A stretch of DNA of 64,000 nucleotides from Ipomoea triloba (lineage: Eukaryota > Streptophyta > Magnoliopsida > Solanales > Convolvulaceae), in the NCBI RefSeq assembly GCF_003576645.1, contig NC_044925.1, positions 3,064,857 through 3,128,856 on the forward strand, written 5' to 3'. Made by a program: the position numbers and the translations under genes. How positions within the stretch are numbered: position 1 is the first letter of the stretch; every line of letters begins with the position of its first letter. Below are positions 1-13,816 of the stretch, piece after piece. A model generated the notes under the pieces. The model made no database searches, was not told where the DNA came from, and worked only from the letters and a program-made list of their open reading frames with translations.

Positions 1-380
1 TTTTTCACATTGGTGCACTTAATGATAACGTTTGGTGCAACTAATGATGACTTTGGGTGCACTTAATATTGATGCTCATTGTACATTATTTGTTACACTT
101 TTAATACATTTTACTTGCACTTTTAATACATTTTACTTGCACTTTTAATATTTTTTACTTACACTTAGGTGCAATATATGAAATTGTTACTTACGCTTTT
201 AACAAAATTTACTCTCATTTCAAAGTTCAATTATTTATGAAAATGTCACCGCATTTTTTTTAAATAGTGTTTCTGACTCGTTAGATCTAAACACATGAAT
301 GACTGTGATTGGTTCTCAATTCTCTCCTGGACAGTTGGTTCTCACCTGAACGCGCCCTCCTATATATATATATATATATA
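1..380. mobile_element. Right part of a microsatellite-flanked non-autonomous element
   Basis: The segment has repeated GGTGCACTTAAT-like motifs, a 22-bp threefold repeat (about 97-160), an 'AAATGTCACCGCA' stretch followed by a T run, and ends 'CTCACCTGAACGCGCCCTCC' directly against (TA)n at 361-380. The copies at 35751, 44430 and 45119 share the same features: GTGC-type internal repeats, a CACCGCACG or CCACCACG stretch before a T run, a CAGGTGCG terminus and a flanking TA/CA microsatellite. No coding capacity is seen. The left end is cut by the window edge. Class is not certain; a microsatellite-associated MITE fits best. Confidence 0.5.
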
Positions 381-1414
381 AATACACACATATAATTCGA
401 GTTAAGCATGTCCAGAAACACGTCATAAATGCATTACGCAATAGCTATGACGTATACTTGTACGACAAATATATGAAACGATTCTTTCAACCAGGCAGGT
501 GTTTTTTTATTACGGAATAATACTTCAAAAAGCAAAAAGAAAAACAAAAAGAAGACCAAAAAAAAAAAAAAAAAAAGGAGGAGAGCGTCCAGGCCGTCCA
601 GTATAGCCTCTACGTTTATCCTTTTGTATTTTACTCCGTATTTTTAATTTTTTTTATAACGTTAATCAACTAATCAAAGGCATCCCACTTTCTACAACTT
701 TTTGGCCTGGCCTTTAAATTATTTTTCTCTTTTTAGATTACTACGGAAATATGCAATCACTATTTAAAAGTATATATTGAATAAACTTTATTATGTAATC
801 TTAATCAGTAAAGAATCACAAGAAAATAAATTAATTTAGATTATCGATAACTTAAGCCAATTCAAGAAGGTCTATATGTCACTTTCATTGGCCAACCCTA
901 AAAATTTGGAGCCCATTTGTAAAATAAAATATTAATTAATAGAACTTATGTATACAAAAATTGATAAATTATTCAAGTGTTAAACAAAAGATTCAAGAAC
1001 TTCAAGTGTCCATCATATACATTTTCTTGTACGTTTTAATTTTAATCACTCTATATGCGTAACCTGAGTCTTAGATAGAACTTATGAGATATAAAAAAAA
1101 TTGATAAATTATTCAGATTGCAAAGAGATAATTTAACAATGGGAGAAAAAAATTAGAAAAATATTTCAGAATTTTCTTCAACTTATGTTGTAGATATATG
1201 TTCTGAAAGATAATTCCACAAGAACAAAAATAGTGATCCACTTTTTTTTTTTTTTATCAACTAGGACATGACATCTCAGCTTGAAGTAAAAAAAAAAAAA
1301 TAGAGTAAAAAATTATAGTATATGTAGTATTACATGCGTTTTGTTGTTCTCCATTACATATTTTAGTTGAAGTAACAAATATTTGTGAAGTCACCATCAA
1401 GTCTTCAACACATA
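381..1414. other. AT-rich intergenic stretch, no gene seen
   Basis: No open frame of protein character is visible. There is a poly-A tract around 548-577. The part at 784-905 is clearly similar to 17408-17530, which lies upstream of gene 1, so this is probably the distant upstream flank of another paralogue that lies to the left of the window. Confidence 0.5.
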
Positions 1415-1680
1415 TACCTAGGAAGGGGATACTTTTGTATTGTTCCACAAAAATGAAACTTTAATTTATAGCTTTCCAGACTGTATTCCACACAAAACTT
1501 TAATTTTTGCACAGTCTAATTGCATGCATGCATAGCTTCTCAATACTTGCATCAATAGAATGTAAGTGTGCTTTCTTTGGCCTACAACTGCTGCATGGCC
1601 TTAATTATTAAGCACTAAATTTCTAATTCTATATCTTTATTAATAAGTATAAGAATTATAAGAGTTACACTTGTGTGAGA
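1415..1680 (-). repeat. Paralogue upstream block, copy 1 (RY-repeat block)
   Basis: One of four copies in the window (others near 18462, 46960 and 50281). Shared landmarks are GGGATACTTTTGTATT, TTCCAGACTGTATTCCACAC, and a TGCATGCATGCATAGCTTC core containing the palindromic RY element CATGCATG. Copies 2 and 3 lie about 1.8 and 3.8 kb upstream of genes 1 and 2, so this copy implies a further paralogue left of the window. Function as a regulatory region is inferred only from conservation. Confidence 0.6.
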
Positions 1681-2539
1681 CTGTCTGTCGGACAGATCGA
1701 ATCGGGTCAATATACAAATGTAATATTTATATTGAAAATTATAATATTAAATAGGAATAAAGAATTCGTTACTTAAGAAAATTGTAATACTTTTGAAGAC
1801 AAATGTATTATTGTATTACTTTTACATTTTGATGTAAAAGTATTACATTTTATTTTTATCAAAAGTATATATTATATTTTCTCTAAGTAATGTTGGCAAG
1901 TGTTTGCTACTTATAAGAAAAATGTAATACTTTTGAAGGAAAATATAATACTCCAAATCAAAATGTAAAAGTATTACATTTTTCTTTAAAAGCATTACAC
2001 TTTTCCATCCATATAATAAGTATTACTCCGTATATTTTTAAGTATAAGTATTACTCATCCTTTCCCATTTTATGTGTCGATTCGGTTAATGAGGCTTGAT
2101 TGAAGTTATATTTAATTTATTTAATTGACCCTAGCTAACTCCAACACTCGAGCTATACTAGCTTGATTTTAAGGGTAGCTTACTGTCTTTTGTTCATGTG
2201 CTATACTGCTTTTAGGCCTATGAATATATAGGAGCCCTTGATTTCTTCTAAATCCTGTGGAAACCATTCTGCATCTAATAAAAGTAAACTAGGCTTAAAC
2301 AACATTCTCTGTATTTGGCTTTACTAAAATGAGATGCAATATGTATTACCACAACAATTAGATTAGACTGTTAAATTGTACATTTATGTTTATGTATTAT
2401 ATGCTTAACAGGTCCGACCAAAAAAAACATAATTTGCAGAGAAAAAATCCATTAAATTCATGCTTCCCATTTGTTAAAAATCACTCCAAGAATTCTTTCC
2501 ACTTGCAAAAACCACTAAAAACCCCTAATGGGGTTTGCT
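1681..2539. other. AT-rich spacer with AATGTAATACTTTT-type repeats
   Basis: The segment at 1680-1842 continues the homology with 18706-18868, so it belongs to the same duplicated upstream unit. The rest is simple AT-rich DNA with repeated forms of 'AATGTAATACTTTTG'. I see no gene. Confidence 0.45.
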
Positions 2540-2639
2540 CTAAGTTCCCTTTTCTGAAAGATCGAATTGTAGGGCAGCATGTACAAATATAATGTATGCT
2601 AGTTTTGAGTTGTTCATTTGAAATAATGGCTTCCCAAAT

Positions 2640-2767
2640 GAATTAAATCAGCTTGCACCATCACTTGTTAGTTTCAGAAAGCTATAATATTCCTTTGGGA
2701 AACCAATCAATTTAAGCTCTTTCATTAGAACCTTCACAACTTGAGATATAGTTGGTCTTTGATCTGA
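2640..2767 (-). pseudogene. Relic of a receptor-kinase terminal exon
   Basis: On the minus strand this reads DQRPTISQVVKVL, the kinase subdomain XI sequence of the cluster (genes 1 and 2 have [16 protein letters not shown]), then runs directly into sequence equivalent to the 3' flank of the paralogues (GFPKE..., then KLTSDGA and a stop). It sits about 560 bases beyond the stop codon of gene 1. It has no upstream kinase exons, so it is a decayed partial copy, or a leftover alternative last exon, from a tandem duplication. The segment at about 2582-2645 resembles the left arm of the fold-back found after gene 2. Confidence 0.65.
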
Positions 2768-3326
2768 AAAAAAGATAAATTAAAATGTTTCTACTACAAG
2801 CATCAGTGTAATTGTAATACTACTTAAATATTGCTGGAATAGAAGTGTTATTTATATATTATCTTGGTACTTAAAACTTTTCTATAGATCCCCTCCCGCA
2901 ATTGTAGGCACCAGTAAATGGTGGGACAATTGATCTGAAAATTTAAGATTGTTTCATACTCAAAACCAAAGATTGAACCCTTAACGTTTGGTTAAGGATG
3001 AATACAAGAATAGATCTCTTTCATTCAACCACACCCCTGATGTTACCTTGTGATTTTGTGAAGTATGACATGTAAAAAGTAAACTAAAAAAATTCTAAAT
3101 TCTCAAAGCATCAATACCTTGAATTTTGGGGTGCTGAAACACAACACGCATACTATTTACAAAGTGGAAAATATTAAATAATAGCATGTCATATATCACA
3201 ACTATTTCACAAAAGCAAAATATACTAACAAGAAAGGAGAGACGAACATTAATAAAAATAGGAAAGCACAAGCACTTCTTTTGGGAAACCATTCATTTCA
3301 GCAACATAGATTTGTAGTGTTGTTCT
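2768..3326 (-). other. 3' flank of gene 1
   Basis: Homologous in patches to 28140-28826 and 29570-29936 beyond gene 2 (shared phrases such as TGTGAAGTATGACATG and AAGCATCAATACCTTGAATT). It holds the presumptive 3' UTR of gene 1. The motif next to the stop (about 3275-3326) matches one arm of the hairpin found after gene 2. Confidence 0.5.
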
Positions 3327-4851
3327 TTAAGCATTATTGCTCCCGGTGCTGGTGTCTGTCATCATCCCACCCCTTGAAGTGCTCCTGAATTTTGAATGGT
3401 GAGTTGAGTGCTCAATTGTGGAAATCTCACCATGTGGTTGAGGATCTCTGACAGAAGAAAGTTGCTTTAAACTTCCCTTTACATCCTTCAATGGAAGCTG
3501 TTCCTTTAGAACCTTCACAACTTGAGACATGGTTGGTCTTTGATCTGGGTACTGGTCCAAGCACATCAATGCTAGTTCTAACATTGTATCTGCTTCATTC
3601 CAATCCACTGTGTTAGATATGCTTTTGTCAACTACATTCATAAAATGGCCTTGTTCTTGTTTTTCACGTACCACCTGCAGTCATACACACGTACAATGAT
3701 ATGATATGATAACAACGTAATGACTAACCACACGATGATAGATATAATTAATTAAGTTTGACTCCGGCCTTACGAGATCTGGAAGGTACTCGGTGTCAGC
3801 CCCGCTGCTAGACATTGAAATCTTTTCTTTCTTTCCACTAACAACTATAAGTACAACAACTCCAAAGCTATACACATCTGCCTTTGTTGTTAAGAGGTCA
3901 TATTTTGCGAATTCAGGTGCCATGTATACCCTGCAGAACAAAATGCTTTCAAGTGAGAACCTAGCTATTAATTGGCTATTTGATTGTTTACAGGTTTGAG
4001 AAATTAATATTGGGACATGGTTGTCCAGAAAAATATGATCGAGGGAGCAATTACACTGTTCCTTCCTCCCGTAACTTTCCCTGGTCATGGAGCCTGGAAA
4101 ATCTGAAGTCAGATATCTTAACATTGTCTTGTTTGTCAAGAAAAATGGTGGTTGGTTTGATATTTCCATGAACGTTTTTCTGCTTGCCCTCATGAAGAAA
4201 AGCTAGACCTTCTGCTATGCCAAGGCAAATATTGCGCCTTTTTGTCCAATCTAATCTCGACCTGTCTGAGCCTGTGAGGAAACTACTGTTAGTTGTTTAC
4301 TGCTGCTAGACAATAGACACGCTAAAGTGATCCAAGATCGTATGAAGCTAAATGGATAGAGACACTGTAGTACATACCAAAAAGTGCATTTTGAAGGGAA
4401 TTATGGCCTATATCCTCATAAATAAGCAACAATTGGTTCTTCTCTGCAATGAATCCCATCAGCTTTACAAAGTTGGGATGTTCTTTGAGAGAAATTGTAG
4501 AATCATTTTCTCGAAATGCACGTATTATATCTTTTGTGGCTGAAGCCTTTTCAACTGCAACCACCATTCCATTGCCGAGTGTAGCCTGATTGAATTGAAT
4601 ATAACTCAAGTTAATTAAGTAGCTAACATTACAATGACAAAAAGGGATCATATCAGAGGAGCTACATCTCTATTATATTATATTGTAGAAACTGTAGTGT
4701 TAAAGCGAATTTAATTTCATTTTACTTGAAGCAAAACTAACCTCATAGAAAGTTCCAAAGGCACCATTACCAAGCTTGTGCTTGAAATTTTTGGCAGCAG
4801 CTTTTACTTTTTGGAAGTTGTAAAGTCCTCCAGGATACAACTCAACCATTC
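3327..4851 (-). other. Gene 1 kinase-like domain and C-terminal tail exons
   Basis: Five exons. The glycine loop reads LGNGAFGTF. The invariant Lys position reads VAVEK, so Glu sits where VAVK has Lys, with a Lys next to it. Helix C reads AFRENDSTISL, with Asn in place of the Glu of the family's NEI. The catalytic loop is [17 protein letters not shown] Asp is Asn, and the later Mg-binding Asn is Thr. The Mg loop is [30 protein letters not shown] and [14 protein letters not shown] are intact. The tail is rich in Ser, Thr and His. Fold is probably kept for scaffolding; activity is probably lost. Confidence 0.85.
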
Positions 4852-5445
4852 CTACACGAAAAATCAATCAAAACACAGAGCAATGGCGACAAGAGATCAG
4901 TGCCCCCAACAACAATAACAGGCAAGCCAATTGTTTAAGAAGTTGAAGAAGTTACCTTCATGTGAATTGTCTTCCATCTTCCAGAAATAAACTATCAACA
5001 CTACTAGAAGAATTAAGACAGATAATGAGATTGCAGCCATCTTTGGAGGAGACGGACCACTCTCTTTAGCTTTATCTGGAAGGAATTGGCATCAAGAAAT
5101 ATCAGATTGATAAGAAAAGTAGGATACAATCGAAATGGTGCACTAGGTAAATTTAGCTTAGGACAAATATAAGAACAAAATAAACAAGTATGACTTACAA
5201 GGATATACAGAAATTGCAGATATAAGTGGACCTTGGTACCACATTGAACCCTTCCCTAACCAATATAAGTGAATCTCCAGTCGACTATTGTTAACTATAA
5301 CGTTTTCTGTTTCCTTAGTGTAAGCCTTACCTACACCACCTGCTGCCTTTTCTATGTTGAAATCATTAAGTACATTCATTCCCTGCAATCATAATCAGCT
5401 TTCAAGATTCCAGTTTGTAGGCATATAATAATAATAATAATAATA

Positions 5446-5481
<36 letters not shown>

Positions 5482-7281
5482 CAAATGAGACCACCTCTTC
5501 CCATGAGTCTTGTGAGATCCTTCATAAATGCATACAAGCTACTACACGAATGCACTGCACACAAATTAGATTGCGTATAATTCGCCCAACATGAATGCAC
5601 ATAATCTACCCTGTGTGCATTCATATAGTAACTTGTGTGTATTTTCTAAAGGCCTCACGGGACTCACAGAAATATGCATGTGAATGCACTTCAACATTAG
5701 CCTATATATATAGTGCAATATATGCTTGTATTGGTAGTTATATATATATATATATACACACACACACCTGGATATCCACATTAAAAACTCGACTTGATTT
5801 GTTGAGATATGGGGTTTTATAGTTGTGTCCAACTAATTCAGCAAAGTGAAGTCTCACAGTATATTCACCATCCTTTAAACAAAATCCATAATACTTCAAG
5901 GAGATTGGGGATACACGTGCTGTACTGTAAAGAGGTTCATCACCAACACCAACAGTGCATGTATTGTTCATTATGTATTCGTCATTCATTGATAAGTATC
6001 CCATACTACTATAACCCCATGTTAAACTGCTACTCAAAAAGAAAGTTGAACTTCCATTTGAGTTCAGATCGCCTTCATAATTACTTCCATTTATTGGCAT
6101 TGATTCACCACCACAATTTATAAATAGATGGTCTTTTACTGCAATGGAAAAAATGTTTCTGTTAGGCAAGAGGACCAGTATCCTGTTTCTACAAGAAGCC
6201 ACCACATTAGGTGTTACTCCTGCACTGTGACTGTCACATTGTCTTTGTTCACAATTTACCACCCAAGAATCAACTGAGCTACCCAACTGAGTCTTTTATC
6301 ATTAATATACTTACATTGGTATTTTAGGTCGCTGTTGCAGCTATAGCCAACATGTTCCCAATGTGTACCCCTTAAATATCAAAATGAACACAAAAACAAG
6401 ATCATGCACTTCAAATCAACTAGCCCATTTACATTTTTGTGTTTTTTGAGGGGAGGAATAAGTGTCCACCAAATGAAGAGAAATTGCTTACCCGACACTG
6501 GAATTAAGGGATGAAAAAAAGTTCCTGCAATAGAAATTAAAGATCCAAAGTATGGTTGATTTGCAAAGTATGAAATATAAAAAACATCTAGGGAAAAGAC
6601 ATAATAAAGAAAAGCATAGTCGATTAGAAATCCTCACATGTTTGATGAGTTTGAATGCAAATTTTGAATTTCTGCGACATTGTTTGTGAAAAGATTTTCA
6701 GACACATCGCTGCATTAAATGAAAAGTAAACAATAAGTTAAGAACAAACTGCTACACATTTGAGAAAACGGTAATGGTGATTCCTTTCTACTCATGCATT
6801 CTTGTCCAATCCTCTTCTAAACATGCATAAAGTTGTCCATTACATGTTAAAGTTACGTTTTGCATGTTTTGAGTTATGTCTCGATGGAATGGAATGAGAT
6901 GAGAAGAAGAACACAAGTGATGACTGGGCCTAACACTTTCGGTTCAAATCCGGCCTACATGATCGAGATCAAATATTGTGGGCAAAATCATTAGACATCA
7001 GCTTCAATTCTTTATTAATGTTAGCTAGAAAGTGGATAGATTCCAATATGATGCATCAAAACTTTTACACAATCCTTACTCTAGAACGTACTACTGTTAA
7101 ATTTTTTGTTTCGAATCCAAGCACTTACATTTTCATAGTCGAATTGATTATCCATTTTGGAATTGTCCCATTGAGCTTATTTCCTCGGAGAAATCTGAAA
7201 AACAACTCAAATTAAGATTCTAGCAAAGTTAATAACTTGCTTTGATGCATAATGTATAGCAGACTACTCACAATAAGAAAT

Positions 7282-7333
<52 letters not shown>

Positions 7334-8123
7334 GTTTTTGTGAAAGAATGGATATGATATGTTTATGTAAACTTGCTTACATGTGCATGGGTGGGATGAG
7401 GGTGGAATGGTTTGGAATTTGACCAAACAAACTATTGAAACTCAAGTCCCTGAAGTAAAATATATAATGAAAATAATCAAAATTAAACATGCCAAACTGT
7501 TCATAAGTGGTTTCAATTCAGATAACTGAGAGCTAAGATCAAGTTTTTTTCAATGATATGATATGATGCCAGGAGAATAATTTAATTTACAAATAACTCA
7601 CAGTAAAGACAAATTTGTTAGAGTCCAGATGATGTCAGGAATAGGGCCAGCAAGTGAACAGTTCCTCAATGTCCTGATCCAAATTAAAACAGGTAGATGA
7701 GCATTATATATATAATATATTAGGGGTATAGTATGTAGTAGCTTCAATTCAAAGCAAAGGGAGCAGATTAAAGTATCTGAGAAATGAAAGCTCACAGATA
7801 TTTCAAGGAATCCATATTTGTAAAATTAGGAAACTGCGACTCTCCTCCTCCAACTAAGTCGCTTACCATCCTGCAATATATATACAAGATGAAAATTAAG
7901 ATGTGTTCAATAAATTTATTACAATAATCAACCTCTCTCGCTCGCTCCATCTTACAATTCCACAAGATTTGTCAAGTTTGAAAATGCAGCAGCAGTGAGA
8001 GGACCTTCGAAATTATTTCCCAGTAGAATCCTACTCGATCCATCCATCATATCATAATATATATAAAACCACAATTAAGTTTCATCATATCAATTATTGC
8101 ATGCGTTTGGTGCTAGCTAGGTA

Positions 8124-8176
<53 letters not shown>

Positions 8177-11100
8177 TACAATTGTGTGAGGTTTTGTAGT
8201 TGTCCAGTGAAATCTGAGATTCGCCCACTCAAGTTGTTCCCTTGAACATTGCTGAAGAAATAATTCATTAGCTGATCAGAACAGATGACTGATTAGGTTG
8301 AAATTAAGGCAAGCAAATATTATTATTTACATGCATACTTACAGATATTCAAGAAGAAGTAGATTTTCAAGCTTATCGGGCAGAGGACCAGAGAAGCCAT
8401 TGTTACTAAGGTCCCTGCAGAATTAATATAAACAAGACATCGTAGAGTTGAAAATGTACATAAATTTTTAAAAGAAATTAAATAATAAACAGGTTCTTGC
8501 CCATTAATTAATCATATCGAATGAGTAAATGAATGAATTAATTAATTATATAGTTACAGCGATGTTAGATTTACGAGGGAACCAAATTGAGTTGGAATTG
8601 AACCGCTAAATAAATTAGCGGATAGATTCCTGCAATGAAACTCATAAGTACTGAGTACATGCATGCATTTTCCATTTATTAATTCAATTAGGGATTGTTT
8701 GATATAGTTTGGGTTAATCTTGCTCGTAAAAGGTAAAATCCCTTACCCTTTCACACCTCAATCCATTAGGAGGGAGGACTAGTGTTTGTTGGCCACAAGG
8801 AGCTCATCACATTGGATGCAACTCTTACATTGCGGCTACTAGACTCAATTGCAGTGGCGGAGTCAGAAATTTTCTCCAGTGGAGGCGTCAGATTAAAACC
8901 AACGAGATATTTTGAAAAAAATGAAAAACTTATATATCGAGTCATAAATATTGTTGACTAGTGATGAAAAACCAAAATACATCAAGATAAAAAATATTTA
9001 AAACAAAATATAAAACATAATAAGTTTGATAAAATAGTTTGAATGAAAAACGCATTATAAATCATTCATCTCAGTATTAATATTAAAAAAGTGTGTATAT
9101 ATATATATATATATAAACCACAATGTTACAAATAAAAAATCCAAAATTCAAAAACCTATACTCAGTGTTGCTGTAGGGTTTGAATGACTGCCATTTCCAT
9201 TTAGTATTAAGGTCTTACCATCTAAGCCAACTTTGTCCTTATTTAAATGTTGGTATAGCTAATACATATACATTACAGAGTTCAAAAAAAATACATATAC
9301 ATTACATGTGGTTGCCCCCACTGTCCCCATTGTGGCTCCGCCACTGCTCAATTGTGTTCTTGACCACAATTTATCACTCATGAATCAATTGATATAATTT
9401 AGGTTAATCTTGTAAGATGGACCGTGCATGGTGTAGGATATAAGAATTTGGTGTACTCCCTAATAGTTATTGACCCAAAAAAGGATATCCAATTGAAAAT
9501 GTGAACAATTCTTTTTTTAAATAAATTAAATACTCTATCTATCTTATTTTATGTATTTGGTTTGGTTAATAAGACTTGAGGTTATTTACAATTAATTTTT
9601 TCATAATATTAAATTTAATATTAGCATATCATATAAAATCTACAGAGTATATGTTTAGAAATTACGTTAAAAGTACTATTATATACCAAAAAAATAAAAA
9701 TTATAAGAAGAGACTAAAGAAAATAAGCGAAAAAAAGAGTTTGTTTGACTAATAAATAACGAACATGACAAGTAAAATGTCATAGAAAAAAGTATCACAT
9801 CTGTTCAATTTTACATGTCCTACTTACTATTTATTGGTCAAATAAACTTTTTCTTTTTTGTTTACTTTCTTTAGTAGTTTTTACTTATTTTTAAATTTAA
9901 TTTTTTTGTGTTTAATAGTACTTTTAATGTAGTTTCTAAATATATAAATTTTGTATATTAATACTAAACTTAATATTATGATTGATTTAAAAATAACTTC
10001 AGTCAAACATCGTTAACCGAATTAGACACATAAAATGGAACGGATGGAGTAATAAACAAGATAGAATGATTCTCGTCTATTAAATAGATTACTCATATAC
10101 TTACAGATTCACTAAATTTACAAGGGAGTTTAGTTGAGGTGGAATTGGACCATCAAATAAATTATCAGCTAGAAACCTGCAGTGAAAACCACAAGTACAT
10201 TTTAGACATAGTTCGATTTATTTATTCAATTAGCTAACAAATAACTCAAAAACTTATATAATACCATCTTGCGTTAAAAAAATTTAAATATGTAAACAAA
10301 AATTAAATATTTTTCTATAAGTCAAAAAGTATTATATTTTCGAGTTTGCTAAAAATTATTGTGTTTCCTTGACAAGTATTGGTAAAATGTAATACATACT
10401 TTTTCATAAAAATGTAATAGTTGTTGATCCAAAAATATGACATCAAATTAAAATTGAATATACTTTTTTCAAAACAAAATAAATAATAAACAAGAAATAT
10501 AATGATTCTTGTTTGTTAAACTAGTTTTATACGCGCATTGCGCGAATGAGTTAATGCCCAATGTTTATATTTAAATAAATATTTGAAAGTATATCAATGC
10601 AAGATTATATAGGAGAAGTTTATACATTGGTAATTGAATGTTGAATCCTTTTATTTAAATATCTAACTCAAAGTATATGAATCCTAGATAATATAGAAAA
10701 TTCATTATAATTATTACTAAGATAAATGTTTGCAACCTTGTAAAATCGATAGTCTAAATATTTGGTCTAAAAATGATAGTCTAAATAAATACTACTTTTA
10801 ATTTGAATTGTTCTAAGTGTTCTTAATTCTCTTTTGAGTAACATTGTCATTATCTTCATCTTTACTATTTGTTCTCTTCCTTTTTGTTGGTAGTGTGTTA
10901 TTTGCAATTCGGTTATTGTTGGTAGCATAGATGACAACGTCATGCAATGGATTATGATATAGGAGCTATGGACTTTCCTTTAGGTGTTCTGCTTGGGGTT
11001 CATTTGGTTCAACCATTATTGTTGAATGAGTTATTATGGATAAAGAAATCCCTAGTTTAAGAAAAAAGATTAAATAAATTAATAAAAATTTAAAAATTTA

Positions 11101-13745
11101 AAATATTATGTATTCCAAAGATATTGAAAGGTAGTTTCTCGCTTCAATTTGCTGGGTAATGGGTTATTTGAGTACTTTCATTGTCAACAAATCCCCCAAG
11201 TAGTTAATATGATTGGTTTCAAACTATTCTTTTTTATTTTTTTCATGGTATTAAAGAAATACATATGTATCATTTTTTGGTGTAACTACTAATTTATTTA
11301 ATTCAGTAGGAGTAAAATAGAGTGATTCCGCTTCAATTTGTTGGGTTATTATTTGAGTACTCTCTTTGTCAACCAATCCCCAAGTAGTTAATATAATTAG
11401 CTTCAAATTATTTTAAAATGTGTTTTTTCATAGTATTAATAAAATACTTGGTAAATAAATATATATAACATTATTTTGTACTATAACTTTGATATTTAAT
11501 TACAAGATATTGTAAAAATAAGATAATGGACAATGTAATGAATATCAATTGATAAATTTGAATGTAAAGAATCTTTGCATGAGAGAAAATAAAGACAGTA
11601 TAACTAATGAAATTATTTCTCTTACTTAATTTAATTTTTTGATAATGAATAATTTTTTCAAATAAAGGTATTGTAGACACATAATTCTAAATTAAAGAAA
11701 TACATATGTATCATTTTTTGTTGTAGCTACGAATTTATTTAATTTAATAAGAGTAAAATAGAGTGATGGTAAGTTATTTAATTTATAAGACCTTTCTTAT
11801 AGAAATTAATGGGTAAGTTAAAAGTTAACGGAATATTAACAGAGAAGAGAATATTTAACGGAAAACTTAACCGAAAATCATAAAAGTAAGGTTAAATTAG
11901 GTAATCTCTATGAATAATATTAATCTGAATTATCTTAGCCATCTATTTGATTAAATAATTTATCTGAACCATCCATTTGATTACCGCCATTTTTTCTACC
12001 CATTTTAGGCCTAACTCTCTTTGGCTCTTATTAGTATAGTAGATATATTAATAGGATTAGTAATACTTAATGTTATAAAGTAAAGTATTTTTAAAGTTAA
12101 TACCTTTCAATAAGCTAACAAGTAACAAGTACGGAGTATTACCTTCTAGTGCACTAAAAATATCACTTGTTTTAAAAAAAGTACTGATGAAAAATGTTAT
12201 GATTTTTTATAAAAATGTAATAGTTGTTGACTATAAAGAGTATTAATAAATTGCTCCTATAATTACAAATACATTAAATATACAATTAAAATAACTCAAC
12301 TGAGTTGGAATTAAACTACTAAATAAATTATCAAATAGATGTTTGTAGTGAAAACCACAAGTGCATTTCAGATAGAGTTCAATTTATACATTCAATCATC
12401 TAGTAAAAAAAAAAGACTTATGCAATATTATATGACGATGTCAAATATATAACTTTTTAAAAGAAAAATATAATACTGGCTAATAAGTATTATATTTTCT
12501 AATTTACTGAAAACATATTACTTTTCTTTGAAAAGTATTAATGAAATGTAATTATCTTCTGTGAAGAAGTAATCATTGTTACCCTATAAAGAGAATATCA
12601 GATTGAAAATGTGCACAATTTTTAAAAAGAAATTAAACACGAAACAAGATACATAAATTATTACATGCTAATTAACGAAGAAGTAATTCTTGCCAGTTAC
12701 GTTAATTAACAAAATGAGTAAGTAAATTACACATATACTTACAAAGACTGTAGATTTACAAGAGAAATCAAGTGACTAGGAAATGAACCACTGAATAAAT
12801 TTCCGGTTAGATCCCTGTAGTGCAAATCATAAATATATTTTAGATGGAGTTTTATTTATTTATTCAATTAGCTAGTAAATAACATAAAATTTATGAGAAA
12901 TCGTCTCACGTGAGACACATCTCAAATATGTAATTTTTAATAAACTAAAATGTAATACTTTTATGTGAGCTAACAAGCTTTATATTTTTAGTTTACTAAA
13001 AATTATTAGTTTTTCTATAAATGTATTGGTAAAATGTAATACTTTTTTGCTAAAGATGTAATAGTTGTTGACTTAAAAATAGGATATCAAATTGAAAATG
13101 TGTACACTTTTAAAAAAAAAAAGAAATAAAAAAATAAAAAAATTAATAGAATATGTATATAAATTACTCATATACTTACAGAAATGTTAGATATTTTAGG
13201 GAAGCCAATTGAGTTGGAATTGGACCACCAAATGAGTTACCAGATAGATCCCTGTAATGGAACCACAAGTGCATTTCAAAACGGAGTTTCATTTATTTAT
13301 TCAATTCTAAAAGATAATTAATAGAATACGTAAATAAATTACTCATACTTACAAAGTTGTTAGATTTTTTAGAGAAGCCAACTGAGGTGGAATTGGACCG
13401 CCAAATGAATTTTCAGATAGATCCCTATAATGAAAATCACAAATTTATTTCAAATAGAGTTACATTTATTTATTTATTTAACTAGCTAAGCTAACATATA
13501 AATAGGATATTAGATTGAAAGTTTTGAAAGTAGGAAAATGATGCACAATACTCCAACTTGGAGTAATATATAAAATGTTTTCTTCTGCCTATCAAAGGGA
13601 CTGTGGTGTCGGCTTACAAAAGTTCCAACTTCATATCACCAAGAAATAGGGGTATTGATCCTTCCAAATTGTTGCCATCAAGATCCCTATCAATTACAGG
13701 AGGATACAATCACTTTTTAAACAATGTTTATATATATATATATAN

Positions 13746-13816
<71 letters not shown>

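Noticed and set aside
7598..7795. Single-frame ORFs that cover parts of receptor exons plus intron
   Set aside because: They read through splice sites; the exons are used in the spliced models instead.
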